A DNA stretch of 64,000 bases from Micromonospora sp. NBC_00389 (GCF_036059255.1 NZ_CP107947.1:4588001-4652000), one strand, 5' to 3'; numbered from the stretch's first letter, positions 34,608 to 44,615 are shown. Made by a program: numbers and translations. Notes: a model not told the origin generated them from the sequence alone.

Positions 34608-36659
34608 ATGACGAACCGCCGTACCTTGCTCCGCTCCGCCGTCGCCCTCACCGCGGTGCCGGCCCTGCCCGTCGCCTGGACCGCGGGCCCCGCAACCGCC
34701 GGCGTCACGACCGGGGAGTCCGCCGCCGGGGTGACCGTGGACCCCTTCGGCATCCCCCTGCGCGACGTACTGCTGATCGGTGGCACCGTCGCCCCCGGCC
34801 CGACCGGGACGCCGGTGCTCTGGTCCGCGGTGTCCGGGGAGCCCGCCCGGCTGGTCGCGATCGACCCGGCGACCGGGCGGACCGTCTCCGCCCAGGACCT
34901 CACCGGCGCCCCCGGCTCGTACGCGGTGGCCGCCGCACCCGACGGCACCGTCTACGTCGGCGCGTACAACACCGGCGACCTGTATCGCCGCCAGCCCGGC
35001 CCGGACAGCCCGATCGAGAACCTCGGCCGTCCACTGCCGTCCGAGACGTACATCTGGCGGATCGCCGTGGACGACGCGGGCATCGTCTATGGCGGCACCT
35101 TCCCCGGCGCGCGGGTCTTCGCCCACGACCCGACCACCGGGACGACCCGCGACTACGGCCAGGTGCTGCCCGGCGCCCAGTACGTCCGCAGCCTCGCGGT
35201 CACCGCCGACACGATCTACGCCGGCACCCAGCCGGACGCCCACCTGTTCGAGATTGACAAGCTGACCGGCGAGCGGCGCGAACTCCCGCTGCCCGACGGC
35301 CTCGGCGACGGCACCGGCCAGACGGTGTACGACCTCAACGCCCACGACGGCCGCGTGTACGCGCGGTTCGGCTCGGCCACCACCGGCCGGCTCGGCGTGT
35401 ACGACATCGCCCGGCGGCGGTGGACCGACCTGATCGACGACGTCGCCGGCCTGGACGTCTCCGCACCCGGGCCCGGCGGCCTGGTCTACCTGACCCGCGC
35501 CGGGCGGCTCATCGGCTACCACCCCGGCAAGCGGACGTTCACCGACACCCCGCTGGTCTTCCCGGGCCGGGTGGTCAACAACCGGGGCATCGGCTGGGTG
35601 AACCTCCGCGACCGGGACTGGCCGGGTCGCACGCTGGTCGGGCTGCTCTGGCGCGGCGACATGTTCCGCTGGAACCCGCTCACCGGGCGGGCCGATGTGG
35701 TGCCGACCGACGTGCCCGGCGCGCCGATCCCCATCGCGGCGCTGCACGTCGGCCCGACCGGCACAGTCTGGGTCGGTGGCTACCTCAACGGCGGCCTGGC
35801 CCGGGTGGACCCGGACACGGGCGTGTCGACCTTCCAGCGGTTCGCCCAGGTGGAGAGCGTGCTGGAGACCGGCGACCGGATCTGGCTCGGGGCGTACCCG
35901 GACTCCCGGCTGTACCGGTACGACCCGGCCGCGCCGTGGCACAGCCCCGAGTACTCGCCCGGCCTGCCCGGCAGCGCCGACAACCCGGCGAAGCTGCTCG
36001 ACCTGAAGGCCGCCGACCAGGTGCGGGTACGGGCGCTGACCGACGCCGGCGACAAGGTCGCGTACGGCACCATGCCCAACACCACCCTCGGTGGCGTGCT
36101 GGCCATCGTGGACAAGGCCAGCGCTGCATCGCGCGTGCACCGGCCGGTGGTCACCGACCAGTCGATCGTCAGCCTCATCCACGTCAACGGCCTGCTCGTA
36201 GGCGGCACCTCCATCTCCGGTGGGTACAGCGTGCCCCCGCCGACCCAGAACGAGGCGATGCTGTTCGGCTGGGACGTCGCCGGCGACGCCAAGACGTTCG
36301 AGTTCGTGCCGGTACCGGGCGCGACGGCGATCCCCGCGCTGGCGGTGGACCGCACCGGGCTGCTCTGGGGCCTGGCCGGCGGCCAGCTCTTCGCCGTCGA
36401 CCTGGCCACCCGCTCGGTCGTCCAGCGCCTCCAGCTCCCCCCGGGTGTCGCCGACAGCCGCGGCAAGCTCGGCTACGACGCCCCGCGTCACCTGCTGTAC
36501 GCGCTGGTCCGCAGCGAGCAGGTGGTGCAGGTTGACCTGGCCACCGGCGCCACGCGGCAGCTGCTGGAGCAGCCGGCGGAGTTCCTCGCCGTGCATCCGG
36601 ACGGCCGGCTCTTCCTCGGCGCCGGCGAGCACCTGTACCGGGTCACCGTGACCGGCTGA
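34608..36659 (+). CDS. Exported beta-propeller protein 3
   Basis: 683 residues with a Tat-type signal (TNRRTLLRSAVALTA) and likely cleavage near residue 32. The repeats have the shared signatures TVYVGAYNTGDLYR, YGGTFPGARVFAHDPTTG and YVRSLAVTADTIYAGTQPDA. It lacks a clear C-terminal extra domain. GGAAGAGAGG lies about 12 bp upstream of the ATG. It is transcribed opposite to propellers 2 and 4, so each is probably separately controlled. Confidence 0.75.
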   Translation: MTNRRTLLRSAVALTAVPALPVAWTAGPATAGVTTGESAAGVTVDPFGIPLRDVLLIGGTVAPGPTGTPVLWSAVSGEPARLVAIDPATGRTVSAQDLTGAPGSYAVAAAPDGTVYVGAYNTGDLYRRQPGPDSPIENLGRPLPSETYIWRIAVDDAGIVYGGTFPGARVFAHDPTTGTTRDYGQVLPGAQYVRSLAVTADTIYAGTQPDAHLFEIDKLTGERRELPLPDGLGDGTGQTVYDLNAHDGRVYARFGSATTGRLGVYDIARRRWTDLIDDVAGLDVSAPGPGGLVYLTRAGRLIGYHPGKRTFTDTPLVFPGRVVNNRGIGWVNLRDRDWPGRTLVGLLWRGDMFRWNPLTGRADVVPTDVPGAPIPIAALHVGPTGTVWVGGYLNGGLARVDPDTGVSTFQRFAQVESVLETGDRIWLGAYPDSRLYRYDPAAPWHSPEYSPGLPGSADNPAKLLDLKAADQVRVRALTDAGDKVAYGTMPNTTLGGVLAIVDKASAASRVHRPVVTDQSIVSLIHVNGLLVGGTSISGGYSVPPPTQNEAMLFGWDVAGDAKTFEFVPVPGATAIPALAVDRTGLLWGLAGGQLFAVDLATRSVVQRLQLPPGVADSRGKLGYDAPRHLLYALVRSEQVVQVDLATGATRQLLEQPAEFLAVHPDGRLFLGAGEHLYRVTVTG

Positions 36660-36698
36660 CCGCCGCCCGTTCGGCCGCGCACAGCGCAGAGACGGAGA

Positions 36699-36733
36699 CG
36701 GGCCGGCGATCCCCCCTCGGGGTCGCCGGCCCG
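36699..36733. terminator. Bidirectional hairpin between propellers 3 and 4
   Basis: Arms CGGGCCGGCGA and TCGCCGGCCCG are perfectly complementary around a C/G-rich loop. It lies between two convergent genes. Confidence 0.75.
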
Positions 36734-36758
36734 CGTCCTGCGCACCGGAATGCGGGGT

Positions 36759-38711
36759 CTACAGCTGGATGCGGACCAGGTTGCGACCGCGCAGGGCGTA
36801 CAGCGCCGAGCCGTCCGGGGTGGCGGTGAGCAGCGCCCCGCCCCCGTACCACTCGGCGTTCAGGCCGGTGACGAACGGGGTGACCGTCATCGTCGCCGGG
36901 TCCAGCGTCCAGACGTCCCTCCCGTTGGTGCCGTAGATCGCCGGGCCGACCTGCACCAGAGTGTTCTGCCCGGACGCGACAGTGGTGGTGGCCACCACCT
37001 GGCGGGTCCGCTGGTCGACGGCGAAGAGCACGCCGGTCTCGGTGAGGCCGAGGATCCGGTCGCCGGTGGCGACCAGTTCGACGATCTGCTTCGCGCCGGG
37101 TACCGGGCTGATCTCCCAGGTCTTCGTCCGGGTGGCCAGGTCGAAGCCGGCGAGCCGGGCCTCGGTGGCCCGGGGCGTGGTGCCCAGTCCACCGTTGATG
37201 CTGCTGCCGAGGAACGCGGTGCCGTGCTTGACCGCCACCGAACGGATCGACTGGTCCGGGATAACGTCGCGGTGCACGTCCAGCGCGCCGGACCGGGGGT
37301 CGTAGAACGAGACCGCGCCGCCGTGGCGGCCGTACTCCGGTTCGGTGCCGACGACGAGCAGCTTGTCGGCGGGGGACCAGGTCGCGTCGAGCGGCCGAGT
37401 CTGCTCGTGGCCGATCGTTGTCACCCGGCGCGGGTCGCCGTCGGGTGCCATCCGGAACAGGTACGCCAGCGTGTAGACCGACATCCAGATCTCACCGGCG
37501 ACCGGGGTCATCGCCTTGGCCTCGCCGGGCAGGAACCGGCGGGTGGAGGTGCCGGCGACCAGGTCGTGCACCTGCACACCGGCCTTGCCGGAGACGTACA
37601 CCCGGGGGCCGTCGGTGGCGATCGCCATGGCCAGTTCCGGTGCCGGCGGCATGCCGGCCTCGGTGAGGTCGACGCCGGTCAACTCGCCGGTGGTCAGGTC
37701 GTAGGTGACGACGGTGTTGGTGACCACGCCGCGCAGCTGGTCGTCCGTGACGAATAGTCGGCCGAAGGAGGCGCCGTCGTAGGGCACGGCCAGGGTGCTG
37801 AGCTGCCGGGTGTCCCGGTCGTACCGGCGCAGCGTGCCCGAGGGCCGGGTGCCCACGTAGACGTCGTTGCGGCCGGGGTCTATGGCGATCGCGGTGATGT
37901 AGCTGTCCGGCGTCTGCACGACCTCGTAGCGCGACGGGTCCGCGGTGTCGATCAGCAGCATGGTGCCGGTGGGGGAGAGGGCGGCGGCGAGGAGACCGTC
38001 CTCCAGGGCGAGGGTGCCGACGAAGGTACGGTCGGCGAACTCCGGTGGCAGGATCTCCCGCTTCGCGCCGGTGGCCCGGTCGATGGCGATCAGGTGGGCG
38101 TGCGCGCCGACGCCGGCGTAGATGGTGGTCGCGTCGACGGCGATGCTGCGCACGTACTGCTCGCCGGGGACGGCGACGCCGTAGTCGCGGGTGGCGCCGG
38201 TGGCCGGGTCGTAGGAGAAGACCCGGCCGTTGGGATAGGTGCCGCCGTAGAGGACGCCGTCGGGCGCGGTGGCCAGGGCCCAGATGAATTGGTCGGGGGA
38301 GACGTCGGCGACCTTGGTGACCGCGGTGCCGGTGGTGTCCACCCGGTACAGGTCCCCCGGGTCATAGGTGCCGACGTACAGGTCGGTGCCGACCGCCGCG
38401 GTGGCCCAGGCGCCACCGCCGGTGGGCAGTTCGTAGCGCCGGTTCACCCGCTGCTCGGCCAGGTCGTAGCCGCCCACCACGATCGGCGTCACACCACCGG
38501 TGGCCGTGTAGATCGTGCCGTCGATCAGCTCGGCGCCGTTGACGGAGGTGACCTCGGACGCGGGTCCGAGGTCGGTGACGGTGCCGGGCGGTGCTCCGGC
38601 GTGGACGGTTGCCGCCGCGGCCAGCGGCTCGGCGTGGGCGGTTGCCGCCGGGACCGCCAGCGCGGCGGCGGCGAGGGCAAGGGCCGCGGTCAGCGCGATA
38701 CGTCGCAACAC
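36759..38711 (-). CDS. Exported beta-propeller protein 4
   Basis: 650 residues. The signal VLRRIALTAALALAAAALAV is Sec-like with a cleavage site after AHA. Repeats include DLYVGTYDPGDLYRVDTTG, YGGTYPNGRVFSYDPATG and YVRSIAVDATTIYAGVGAHA. The start is either the GTG at 38711 or the TTG at 38708; GGAGG is nearer ideal spacing for the TTG. Longer in-frame extension to 39056 runs into propeller 5's coding region and is rejected. It is closest to propeller 2 by eye. Confidence 0.75.
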   Translation of the reverse strand: MLRRIALTAALALAAAALAVPAATAHAEPLAAAATVHAGAPPGTVTDLGPASEVTSVNGAELIDGTIYTATGGVTPIVVGGYDLAEQRVNRRYELPTGGGAWATAAVGTDLYVGTYDPGDLYRVDTTGTAVTKVADVSPDQFIWALATAPDGVLYGGTYPNGRVFSYDPATGATRDYGVAVPGEQYVRSIAVDATTIYAGVGAHAHLIAIDRATGAKREILPPEFADRTFVGTLALEDGLLAAALSPTGTMLLIDTADPSRYEVVQTPDSYITAIAIDPGRNDVYVGTRPSGTLRRYDRDTRQLSTLAVPYDGASFGRLFVTDDQLRGVVTNTVVTYDLTTGELTGVDLTEAGMPPAPELAMAIATDGPRVYVSGKAGVQVHDLVAGTSTRRFLPGEAKAMTPVAGEIWMSVYTLAYLFRMAPDGDPRRVTTIGHEQTRPLDATWSPADKLLVVGTEPEYGRHGGAVSFYDPRSGALDVHRDVIPDQSIRSVAVKHGTAFLGSSINGGLGTTPRATEARLAGFDLATRTKTWEISPVPGAKQIVELVATGDRILGLTETGVLFAVDQRTRQVVATTTVASGQNTLVQVGPAIYGTNGRDVWTLDPATMTVTPFVTGLNAEWYGGGALLTATPDGSALYALRGRNLVRIQL

Positions 38712-38891
38712 GACCTCCAGGGATTCAGGGTTTCGGTCAGGGCTGTAACTGCTACAGCGCACCATGCCCGGCGCATCGTGTCGAGGCTCCACCCGCAAGT
38801 TCGCCACCGATAGCATGCATCGACCAGCGGCTCTGGAATTCCGGACGCCACCGTAATAGGGTGCCGGCATCGTCGAACGTGGAGGTCGCCC

Positions 38892-41159
38892 GTGTCGTCG
38901 TTCCGCCGTACCCTCGTGCCCGTCGCCGTCCTGGCGCTCGTCGCCGCCCTGTTCCCGGCCGCCGCTGCCGCCTCGGCGGTTCCGGCCGGCGCGACGCCCG
39001 GCACCGTCACCGACTTCGGTGTCCAGCAGACCGCCCTCACCGTCTTCGAGGCCCACTACGGCACCGGCGCCGAGAACCGGCCGGTCGTCTACGGGGTCCA
39101 GATGGGATCACCGGGGGTGCTCAGCGTGACCGACCCGGTGACCCGCGAGCTGCTGGACACCGCCTACCTGCCCGACTCCTCCGGCGCCTGGGGGATCACC
39201 CAGACGGCCGACGGCACCGTGTACGCCGGCAGCTACCCAAACGCCCATCTCTATTCGTACGACCCGCAGACCCGGACCACCGTGGACCTCGGCGCCCCGG
39301 TCGCCGGGCAGACCGTCCTCTACGGCCTGCGGCCCGGCGCGGACGGCCGGGTTTACGGCGGCACCTACCCCGGCGCGCACGTCTTCTCCTACGCCCCGGG
39401 CGAGGGCTTCCGCGATCACGGCCGGATGTACGCCGGCGAGCAGTACGTCGTCGATGTCGCGGTGGACCCCTCGCGCGACGTGCTCTGGGCGGCGGTCGGC
39501 ACCGCCGGCCACCTGGTCCGCCTCGACCTGGGCACCGGGGAGAAGCGCGACATCTGGCCGGAGGCGCTGCGCGGCGACGCGAACTACCCGTACGACATCA
39601 ACCTGGTCGGCGGGAAGCTCTTCGTCAAACGCAACAAGCTCCAGGGGCTGGTGCTCGACCCGGACACCGGCGCGGTCCTGGCCGACGGGTTCACCATGGG
39701 CTCGCGCGGTACCTCGCCGCTCGCCCCCGACGGCCGGTCGGTCTACTTCACCTCCGGCACCGAACTCTGGCGCTACGACCTGCCGACCGACACCGTCGGG
39801 CCGGTGCGCGACGCCGCCGGCGCGCCGGTGCGCAGCGACGGCGCCGGCATCGGGTTCGGCTTCCTCGACGGCCGGCTGTACGCCGTGATCGGCAACTACG
39901 GCGGGCAGGCGCTGCGCTACGACCCGGCCACCGGGGCTAGCGAGCGGTACCGGCTGCCGTTCCCGCCGCAGGCCCTGGACATCAACACCATCACCGCCGG
40001 CCCGGACGGCCGGATCTGGACCAACCTCTACATCAACGGGAACCTCGCCGTCCTCGACCCGGCCACGGGCACGGCGATCAACGTCGGCCGGCTCGGGCAG
40101 GCGGACGGCTTCGGCTGGCACGAGGGCAGGATGTACCAGGGCGTGTACCCGTACGGCGGGGTGCTGGTCTACGACCCGGCCCGGCCGTACCAGCTCGGCA
40201 CCAACCCGCGCGAGCTGTTCCGCCTCCAGCCCGACGGGCAGAACCGGCCGCTCGCCTTTGCCTCGTCGGGAAGCCGGATCTACGTCGGCAGCACCCCCGA
40301 CTACGGCCTGTGGGGCGGCGCGCTGACGGTCTACGACACGGCGACCGGCGCGCGTACCACCCGCCGGAACATCGTCGCCGACCAGGGCGTGATCAGCCTT
40401 GCCGTGGTCGGCGACCAGCTGTGGGCGGGCACCACGATCAGTGGCGGCGGGGGCACCGTGCCGCGCGCCGCCGAGGCGGAGGTGTTCACGGCCGACCTGG
40501 CGACCGGCGAGAAGACCGCCGAGTACACCCCGGTGCCCGGCGCCGACTCGATCACCTCGCTGGTCGCCGGCCCGGATGGGATGATCTGGGGCCTCGCCGA
40601 CGGCGAGGTGTTCGTCCTCGACCCGGCGACCGGCGCGGTGACGCACCGCCTCGACGTGCCGGGCCGCTCCTCCGGGGTGGCCGACGAACTCGTCGTCAGC
40701 GCCGCCGACGAGCACGTCTACGCCGCGCTCGACGGGTACCTGCACAGGATCGATCCACTGTCGAAGGCCGTGCGGACCATCCGGGACACGCAGACCTACC
40801 GGGTGACCCAGGACGGCGAGGGCAACCTCTGGTTCCGCAACGGGGTCAAGGCGGCCAACGGGGCGGTCCAGTACGGCTCGCACCTGTTGCGGTATGTGCC
40901 GGAGCCGGACGACTGCCCCCGCTCCGACCTGCGGGCCCAGGTGCACGCGGGCGGCGGGTCCGGCGTGCCGAACCGGTACGCCGAGCGTGGGTGCACGGTC
41001 AACGACCTGATCCGCGACGAGGCGCACTGGACTAGCCACGGCGCGTTCGTCGCACACGTCGCCTCAGTCACCGGCGATTTGGTCGAGGCCGGCCTGCTCA
41101 GCGGCGGCGAGAAGGACGCGATCGTGGCGGCGGGCGCGCGGTCCGGCATCGGCCGGTAG
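38892..41159 (+). CDS. Exported beta-propeller protein 5 with C-terminal helical domain
   Basis: 755 residues from a GTG with GGAGG 6 bp upstream. A Sec signal (residues 1-30) is followed by the same propeller repeats, for example YAGSYPNAHLYSYDPQTRT. Unlike its paralogues it has an extra 75-85 residues at the C-terminus after a Cys-Pro-Arg break; GAFVAHVASVTGDLVEAGLL and the following GGEKDAIV helix resemble the FIMAH-like tail of many secreted actinomycete enzymes. CCACCGTAAT at 38848-38857 lies in the promoter zone and matches the proposed operator half-site. Confidence 0.75.
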   Translation: MSSFRRTLVPVAVLALVAALFPAAAAASAVPAGATPGTVTDFGVQQTALTVFEAHYGTGAENRPVVYGVQMGSPGVLSVTDPVTRELLDTAYLPDSSGAWGITQTADGTVYAGSYPNAHLYSYDPQTRTTVDLGAPVAGQTVLYGLRPGADGRVYGGTYPGAHVFSYAPGEGFRDHGRMYAGEQYVVDVAVDPSRDVLWAAVGTAGHLVRLDLGTGEKRDIWPEALRGDANYPYDINLVGGKLFVKRNKLQGLVLDPDTGAVLADGFTMGSRGTSPLAPDGRSVYFTSGTELWRYDLPTDTVGPVRDAAGAPVRSDGAGIGFGFLDGRLYAVIGNYGGQALRYDPATGASERYRLPFPPQALDINTITAGPDGRIWTNLYINGNLAVLDPATGTAINVGRLGQADGFGWHEGRMYQGVYPYGGVLVYDPARPYQLGTNPRELFRLQPDGQNRPLAFASSGSRIYVGSTPDYGLWGGALTVYDTATGARTTRRNIVADQGVISLAVVGDQLWAGTTISGGGGTVPRAAEAEVFTADLATGEKTAEYTPVPGADSITSLVAGPDGMIWGLADGEVFVLDPATGAVTHRLDVPGRSSGVADELVVSAADEHVYAALDGYLHRIDPLSKAVRTIRDTQTYRVTQDGEGNLWFRNGVKAANGAVQYGSHLLRYVPEPDDCPRSDLRAQVHAGGGSGVPNRYAERGCTVNDLIRDEAHWTSHGAFVAHVASVTGDLVEAGLLSGGEKDAIVAAGARSGIGR

Positions 41160-41238
41160 CCGCCGCGCCGGCGGCTTCTCGCCCTGAGCGGGTCATCCCC
41201 GGCGTGTCGAGCCACCGCCGGGTGGCGGCGATCAGACG

Positions 41239-41280
41239 GACCAGCCCCGCTCTCCTCTCGGGGGGAGAGCGGGGCTGGTC
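41239..41280. terminator. Bidirectional 17-bp hairpin
   Basis: Arms GACCAGCCCCGCTCTCC (41239-41255) and its exact complement (41264-41280) enclose an 8-nt loop. It lies between the convergent propeller 5 and 6 genes. Confidence 0.85.
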
Positions 41281-41291
41281 GGCGTCGGGGC

Positions 41292-43262
41292 TCAGCGCGT
41301 GAGCTGGTAGAGCTGGCCCCCTCGGGCGTAGTACATCGTGCCGGTGGTGTCCATGGTCCAGACGTCGTCGATCCCCGTCGCCAGCCTCTTGACAGCGAGG
41401 GTGGCCGGGTCCACGCACGCCACGGTGGTGCGGAAGTTGCCGCACAGGTCGCCGTTCGGCGCGAAGGCCAGATTTTCGCTGCGCCACACGTGGTCGACGT
41501 TCCAGTCGAACGGCTCCACCTCGACGGTCCTGAGCACCTTCCTGTCCACCGGGTCGAACTCGAACAGCGTCCCGGCGGTGGCGCCCCACACGTGACCGTC
41601 CGCGCCGACGATCAACCGGGTGATCGCCTTCGCGCCGGGAACGGGTACGCCCTCCCAGACCTTCGTCGAGGTCGCCGGATCCCACAGGAAGAGCTTCGCC
41701 TCGGTCTGCGTCGGTACCGCGCCGAGCCCACCCCAGACGCCGGAGCCGCCCAGCACCAACTCTCCGACCGTGGCCAGGGCGGTGACGCTCTGGTCGGGTA
41801 CGACGTCGCGGTGCACCTGCTGCGCGCCGGTGTCCGGGTCGGCGATCGCGAGCGCGCCACCGAGCTGTCCGTACTCCGGGATCGTCCCGAACGCGATTCG
41901 GTCACCGAGGCCGGTGATGGCGAAGGGGCGGTCCTGGTGGGCCGAGCTGAGCGACCCGAACTGGCGCGGGTTGCTGCCCCGGACGACGGGCCTGGCCGGG
42001 TCGAGCTCGAACAGGTTCGCGCCCGGGTAGACGCCGGCGTAGATCAGGCCGCGGTACGAGTGCAGCCCTTCGGCCTGGCCCAGTGCGGTGGGATTCTCGG
42101 TGAAGGTGCCGGTGGCGGGGTCGTACGAGGTGATCCCGCCACTGGGGTAGGCGCTTGACCAGATCTTGCCGTCGGGGCCGGCTACCACGGTCTGCAACTG
42201 GGCGGGCAGGCCCTGCACGCCGGAGGAGACGACCTTGTGCGCCCCGGTCTGCGGGTTGAAGTAGGAGAGCATCCCGCCCAGGCTGATCGTCACCAGCGTC
42301 CGGCCGGGCCAACCGTCGGCGTCGAGGTGGGTCCAGCCGAAGCCGCGAGCGGTGCCGAATCCGGTGAAGCCGGTCGGGGTGACGGTGCGGTTGTTCCGGT
42401 TGTAGGCCATGAGGCGGCCACCGGTCGATCCGAAGTAGACGTTCTTCTTGGCGTCCGGCGGCGAGACGTTCAACCCGGGGCTGGTGCCCAGGTCGGCGAC
42501 CCACTCGCCGGTCCTGAGATCGTGGACCAGCAGCCGATTGCTGTTGGTCAGCCGCGCGAAGAGGGTCTGCTGGTGGACGTCGAGGTCGTAGACGAACTGC
42601 TCGGCCCGGTACTGCTCCGGCAGCGGGATCTCGCGGCGGTCGCCGGATTCGACGTCCACCTCCACGATCCGGGCGACGGTGCCCAGGCCCGCGTAGACCT
42701 TTCCGTTCGCCACGCCGAGGCTGCGCACGTACTGTTCGCCGGGCCAGACCTGGCCGTAGTCGCGTACCGTCCCGCTGCGGTGGTCGACCGAGTAGATCTT
42801 TCCGTTGGGGAAGGTGCCGACGAACACGCGCCGGCCGTCGTTCGCCAGGCGCCACGTGGCGGTCTCGCCCGGTGCGGGCGAGCCCAGGTCCTCCACTTGG
42901 TCGGCCCCGGGCCGGTAGCGGAAGAGCTTGCTGTCGGCACCGATGTAGGCGGTGCCGTCGGGCATGACCGTGCCGCCCCAGGATCCTCCGGCGCCGGGTA
43001 ACGGCATTGTCCGGATCACCTCCGCCGTGCGGGTGTCCACCACGCTCAGCTCGCCGGTGGTGCCGCGGGCGACGGCGTACGCGTAGTCGCCGGCGGCGGT
43101 CGACCCGAACGTCGCGCCGTAGATCGCGACGTTGTGGTGAGGGGTTCCCACCAGCACTTCTGTCACCGGTGCAGCGCGCGCGGGGACGCCGACGGCGGTG
43201 GCGGCGAGCAGGGTCACGAGGGCGGCGAGCGGCGCGGCGCGCCGTGGTCGATCGAGGGCCAT
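41292..43262 (-). CDS. Exported beta-propeller protein 6
   Basis: 656 residues. Sec signal RAAPLAALVTLLAATAVGV with cleavage after ARA. Repeats include GTFPNGKIYSVDHRSGTVRD and YVRSLGVANGKVYAGLGTVA. GAAGGGATGG lies just before the ATG. TCACCGTAAT at 43290-43299, 28 bp upstream of the start, shares nine bases with the site before propeller 5. It is the propeller gene nearest the sugar-import operon. Confidence 0.75.
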   Translation of the reverse strand: MALDRPRRAAPLAALVTLLAATAVGVPARAAPVTEVLVGTPHHNVAIYGATFGSTAAGDYAYAVARGTTGELSVVDTRTAEVIRTMPLPGAGGSWGGTVMPDGTAYIGADSKLFRYRPGADQVEDLGSPAPGETATWRLANDGRRVFVGTFPNGKIYSVDHRSGTVRDYGQVWPGEQYVRSLGVANGKVYAGLGTVARIVEVDVESGDRREIPLPEQYRAEQFVYDLDVHQQTLFARLTNSNRLLVHDLRTGEWVADLGTSPGLNVSPPDAKKNVYFGSTGGRLMAYNRNNRTVTPTGFTGFGTARGFGWTHLDADGWPGRTLVTISLGGMLSYFNPQTGAHKVVSSGVQGLPAQLQTVVAGPDGKIWSSAYPSGGITSYDPATGTFTENPTALGQAEGLHSYRGLIYAGVYPGANLFELDPARPVVRGSNPRQFGSLSSAHQDRPFAITGLGDRIAFGTIPEYGQLGGALAIADPDTGAQQVHRDVVPDQSVTALATVGELVLGGSGVWGGLGAVPTQTEAKLFLWDPATSTKVWEGVPVPGAKAITRLIVGADGHVWGATAGTLFEFDPVDRKVLRTVEVEPFDWNVDHVWRSENLAFAPNGDLCGNFRTTVACVDPATLAVKRLATGIDDVWTMDTTGTMYYARGGQLYQLTR

Positions 43263-43301
43263 GAACCATCCCTTCGTCCATTTTGGCCCTCACCGTAATC
43301 A

Positions 43302-44615
43302 TCAAGGCATCGAAGAATCAACATCGGCCCGGGGCGCCGCCGGGCTCGGTCGGCCCCTGTCGGGCGCGGCGAGCGCGACGGGGATGCCGCCCGCGAGCCG
43401 GCTGCGTTCCGCCGCGAACGCCATCCGGTGACTGTCCAGGGACTCCCGTGGCCCCGACCGCACCGCGGACCGATCACCGGTCGCCACGGCCTCGACGAAG
43501 GCCGCCATCAACCGCATGTCCCCGCCGCCGTGGCCGGTTCCGGCGTCCGCCCCGCCGCCCCGCGTGTCGGTGGTGACGGTGGCGCCGGTAACGAAGTCGG
43601 TGACGGTGACCTGCTCGCCGTCGCCCTCCAGGTAGCCGTGCGTGCCCATGATGCGGGTGCGCCGGTGACCGCCGGGGGTGAAGGCGCTCATGGTCAGGGT
43701 GGCGGTCGCCCCGCCGGCGAAGGAGATCGTCACGCTCTGGTGGTCGGCGACGTCGTTGCCGCCGGTGAAGACACACCGCCCGTACGGGCCATTCCGCAGC
43801 GCCTCGGTCACCCCGGCAGGGGTCAGGTCGCGGGTCAGCACCGACAGGGGCCACACCCGACGGTCGGGATCGGCGAGACAGTCGTGGTAGAAGCGGGCGG
43901 CCGAGTACGGGCAGCGCGGCTCGACGCGACAGTCGAGGCAGCTGTCGGCGGCACCGACCGGCCGGTTGCCGGGGTGGAAATGGTGCAGCCCGCCGACGCT
44001 GCTGACCCGTACCGGGGTGTCGTCCACGACGTGGCGGAGCCAGTCGAGGTCGTGGCAGCACTTGGTGAGCAGGCTGCTGGACGAGGTGTCGGCGCGGCGC
44101 CAATTGCCGCGCACGTAGGAGTGGGCGAAGTGCCACCAGCCGACCGGCTCCAGGTGTTCCACGCCGACGATGCGGCCGAGCGTGCCCGCCTCGACGTACC
44201 GCTTCACCGCCTCGGTGTAGCGGGTGTAGCGCAGGACGTGGCAGACGGCGAGCAGGACGCCGGCGCGTTCCGCCGCCGCGGTGACCGCCTCGCACTCGGC
44301 CTCGGTCGGTGCGATGGGCTTCTCCAGCAGGACGTGGTAGCCGAGTGCGGCGAAGCGGGCGGCCGGTTCGGCGTGCTCGCGGTCGGGGGTGGCCAGCACG
44401 ACCGCGTCGGCCAGCCGTGGCCGGGCGGCCAGGGCCTGCCACGAGTCGAACCGGGCGGACGGCGGCACCCGGTGTGCGTCGGCGAGCGTGGTGCGGTGCG
44501 CGTCCCGGGGTTCCGCGACGGCGACGACCCGCGCCTCGTCGGGGGAACGCAGCGTGTAGCCGGCGTAGGTGGTACCGCGGTCGCCCGCGCCGACGATGGC
44601 CAGGGAGACGGTCAT
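43302..44615 (-). CDS. Gfo/Idh/MocA-family oxidoreductase (A)
   Basis: 437 residues. An N-terminal Rossmann fold (SLAIVGAGDRGTTYAGY) is followed by HVLLEKPIAPTEAEC, the family EKP catalytic motif, and a C-terminal substrate domain with CLDCRVEPRCPYSAARFYHD, a Cys set that may hold a metal, and GHGGGDMRLMAAFVEAV near the end. Such enzymes oxidise or reduce sugars and inositols with NAD(P). It diverges from the sugar ABC operon and ends 40 bp upstream of propeller 6 on the same strand. CTATTACGG at 44628-44636 in its promoter fits the shared operator. Confidence 0.85.
   Translation of the reverse strand: MTVSLAIVGAGDRGTTYAGYTLRSPDEARVVAVAEPRDAHRTTLADAHRVPPSARFDSWQALAARPRLADAVVLATPDREHAEPAARFAALGYHVLLEKPIAPTEAECEAVTAAAERAGVLLAVCHVLRYTRYTEAVKRYVEAGTLGRIVGVEHLEPVGWWHFAHSYVRGNWRRADTSSSSLLTKCCHDLDWLRHVVDDTPVRVSSVGGLHHFHPGNRPVGAADSCLDCRVEPRCPYSAARFYHDCLADPDRRVWPLSVLTRDLTPAGVTEALRNGPYGRCVFTGGNDVADHQSVTISFAGGATATLTMSAFTPGGHRRTRIMGTHGYLEGDGEQVTVTDFVTGATVTTDTRGGGADAGTGHGGGDMRLMAAFVEAVATGDRSAVRSGPRESLDSHRMAFAAERSRLAGGIPVALAAPDRGRPSPAAPRADVDSSMP

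Noticed and set aside
32253..36632. Very long antisense frames over the propeller genes (for example plus 32253-34205 and minus 34554-36632)
   Set aside because: They are shadows of high third-position GC. They lack ribosome-binding sites, signal peptides and recognisable motifs, while the opposite frames encode clear exported propeller proteins.
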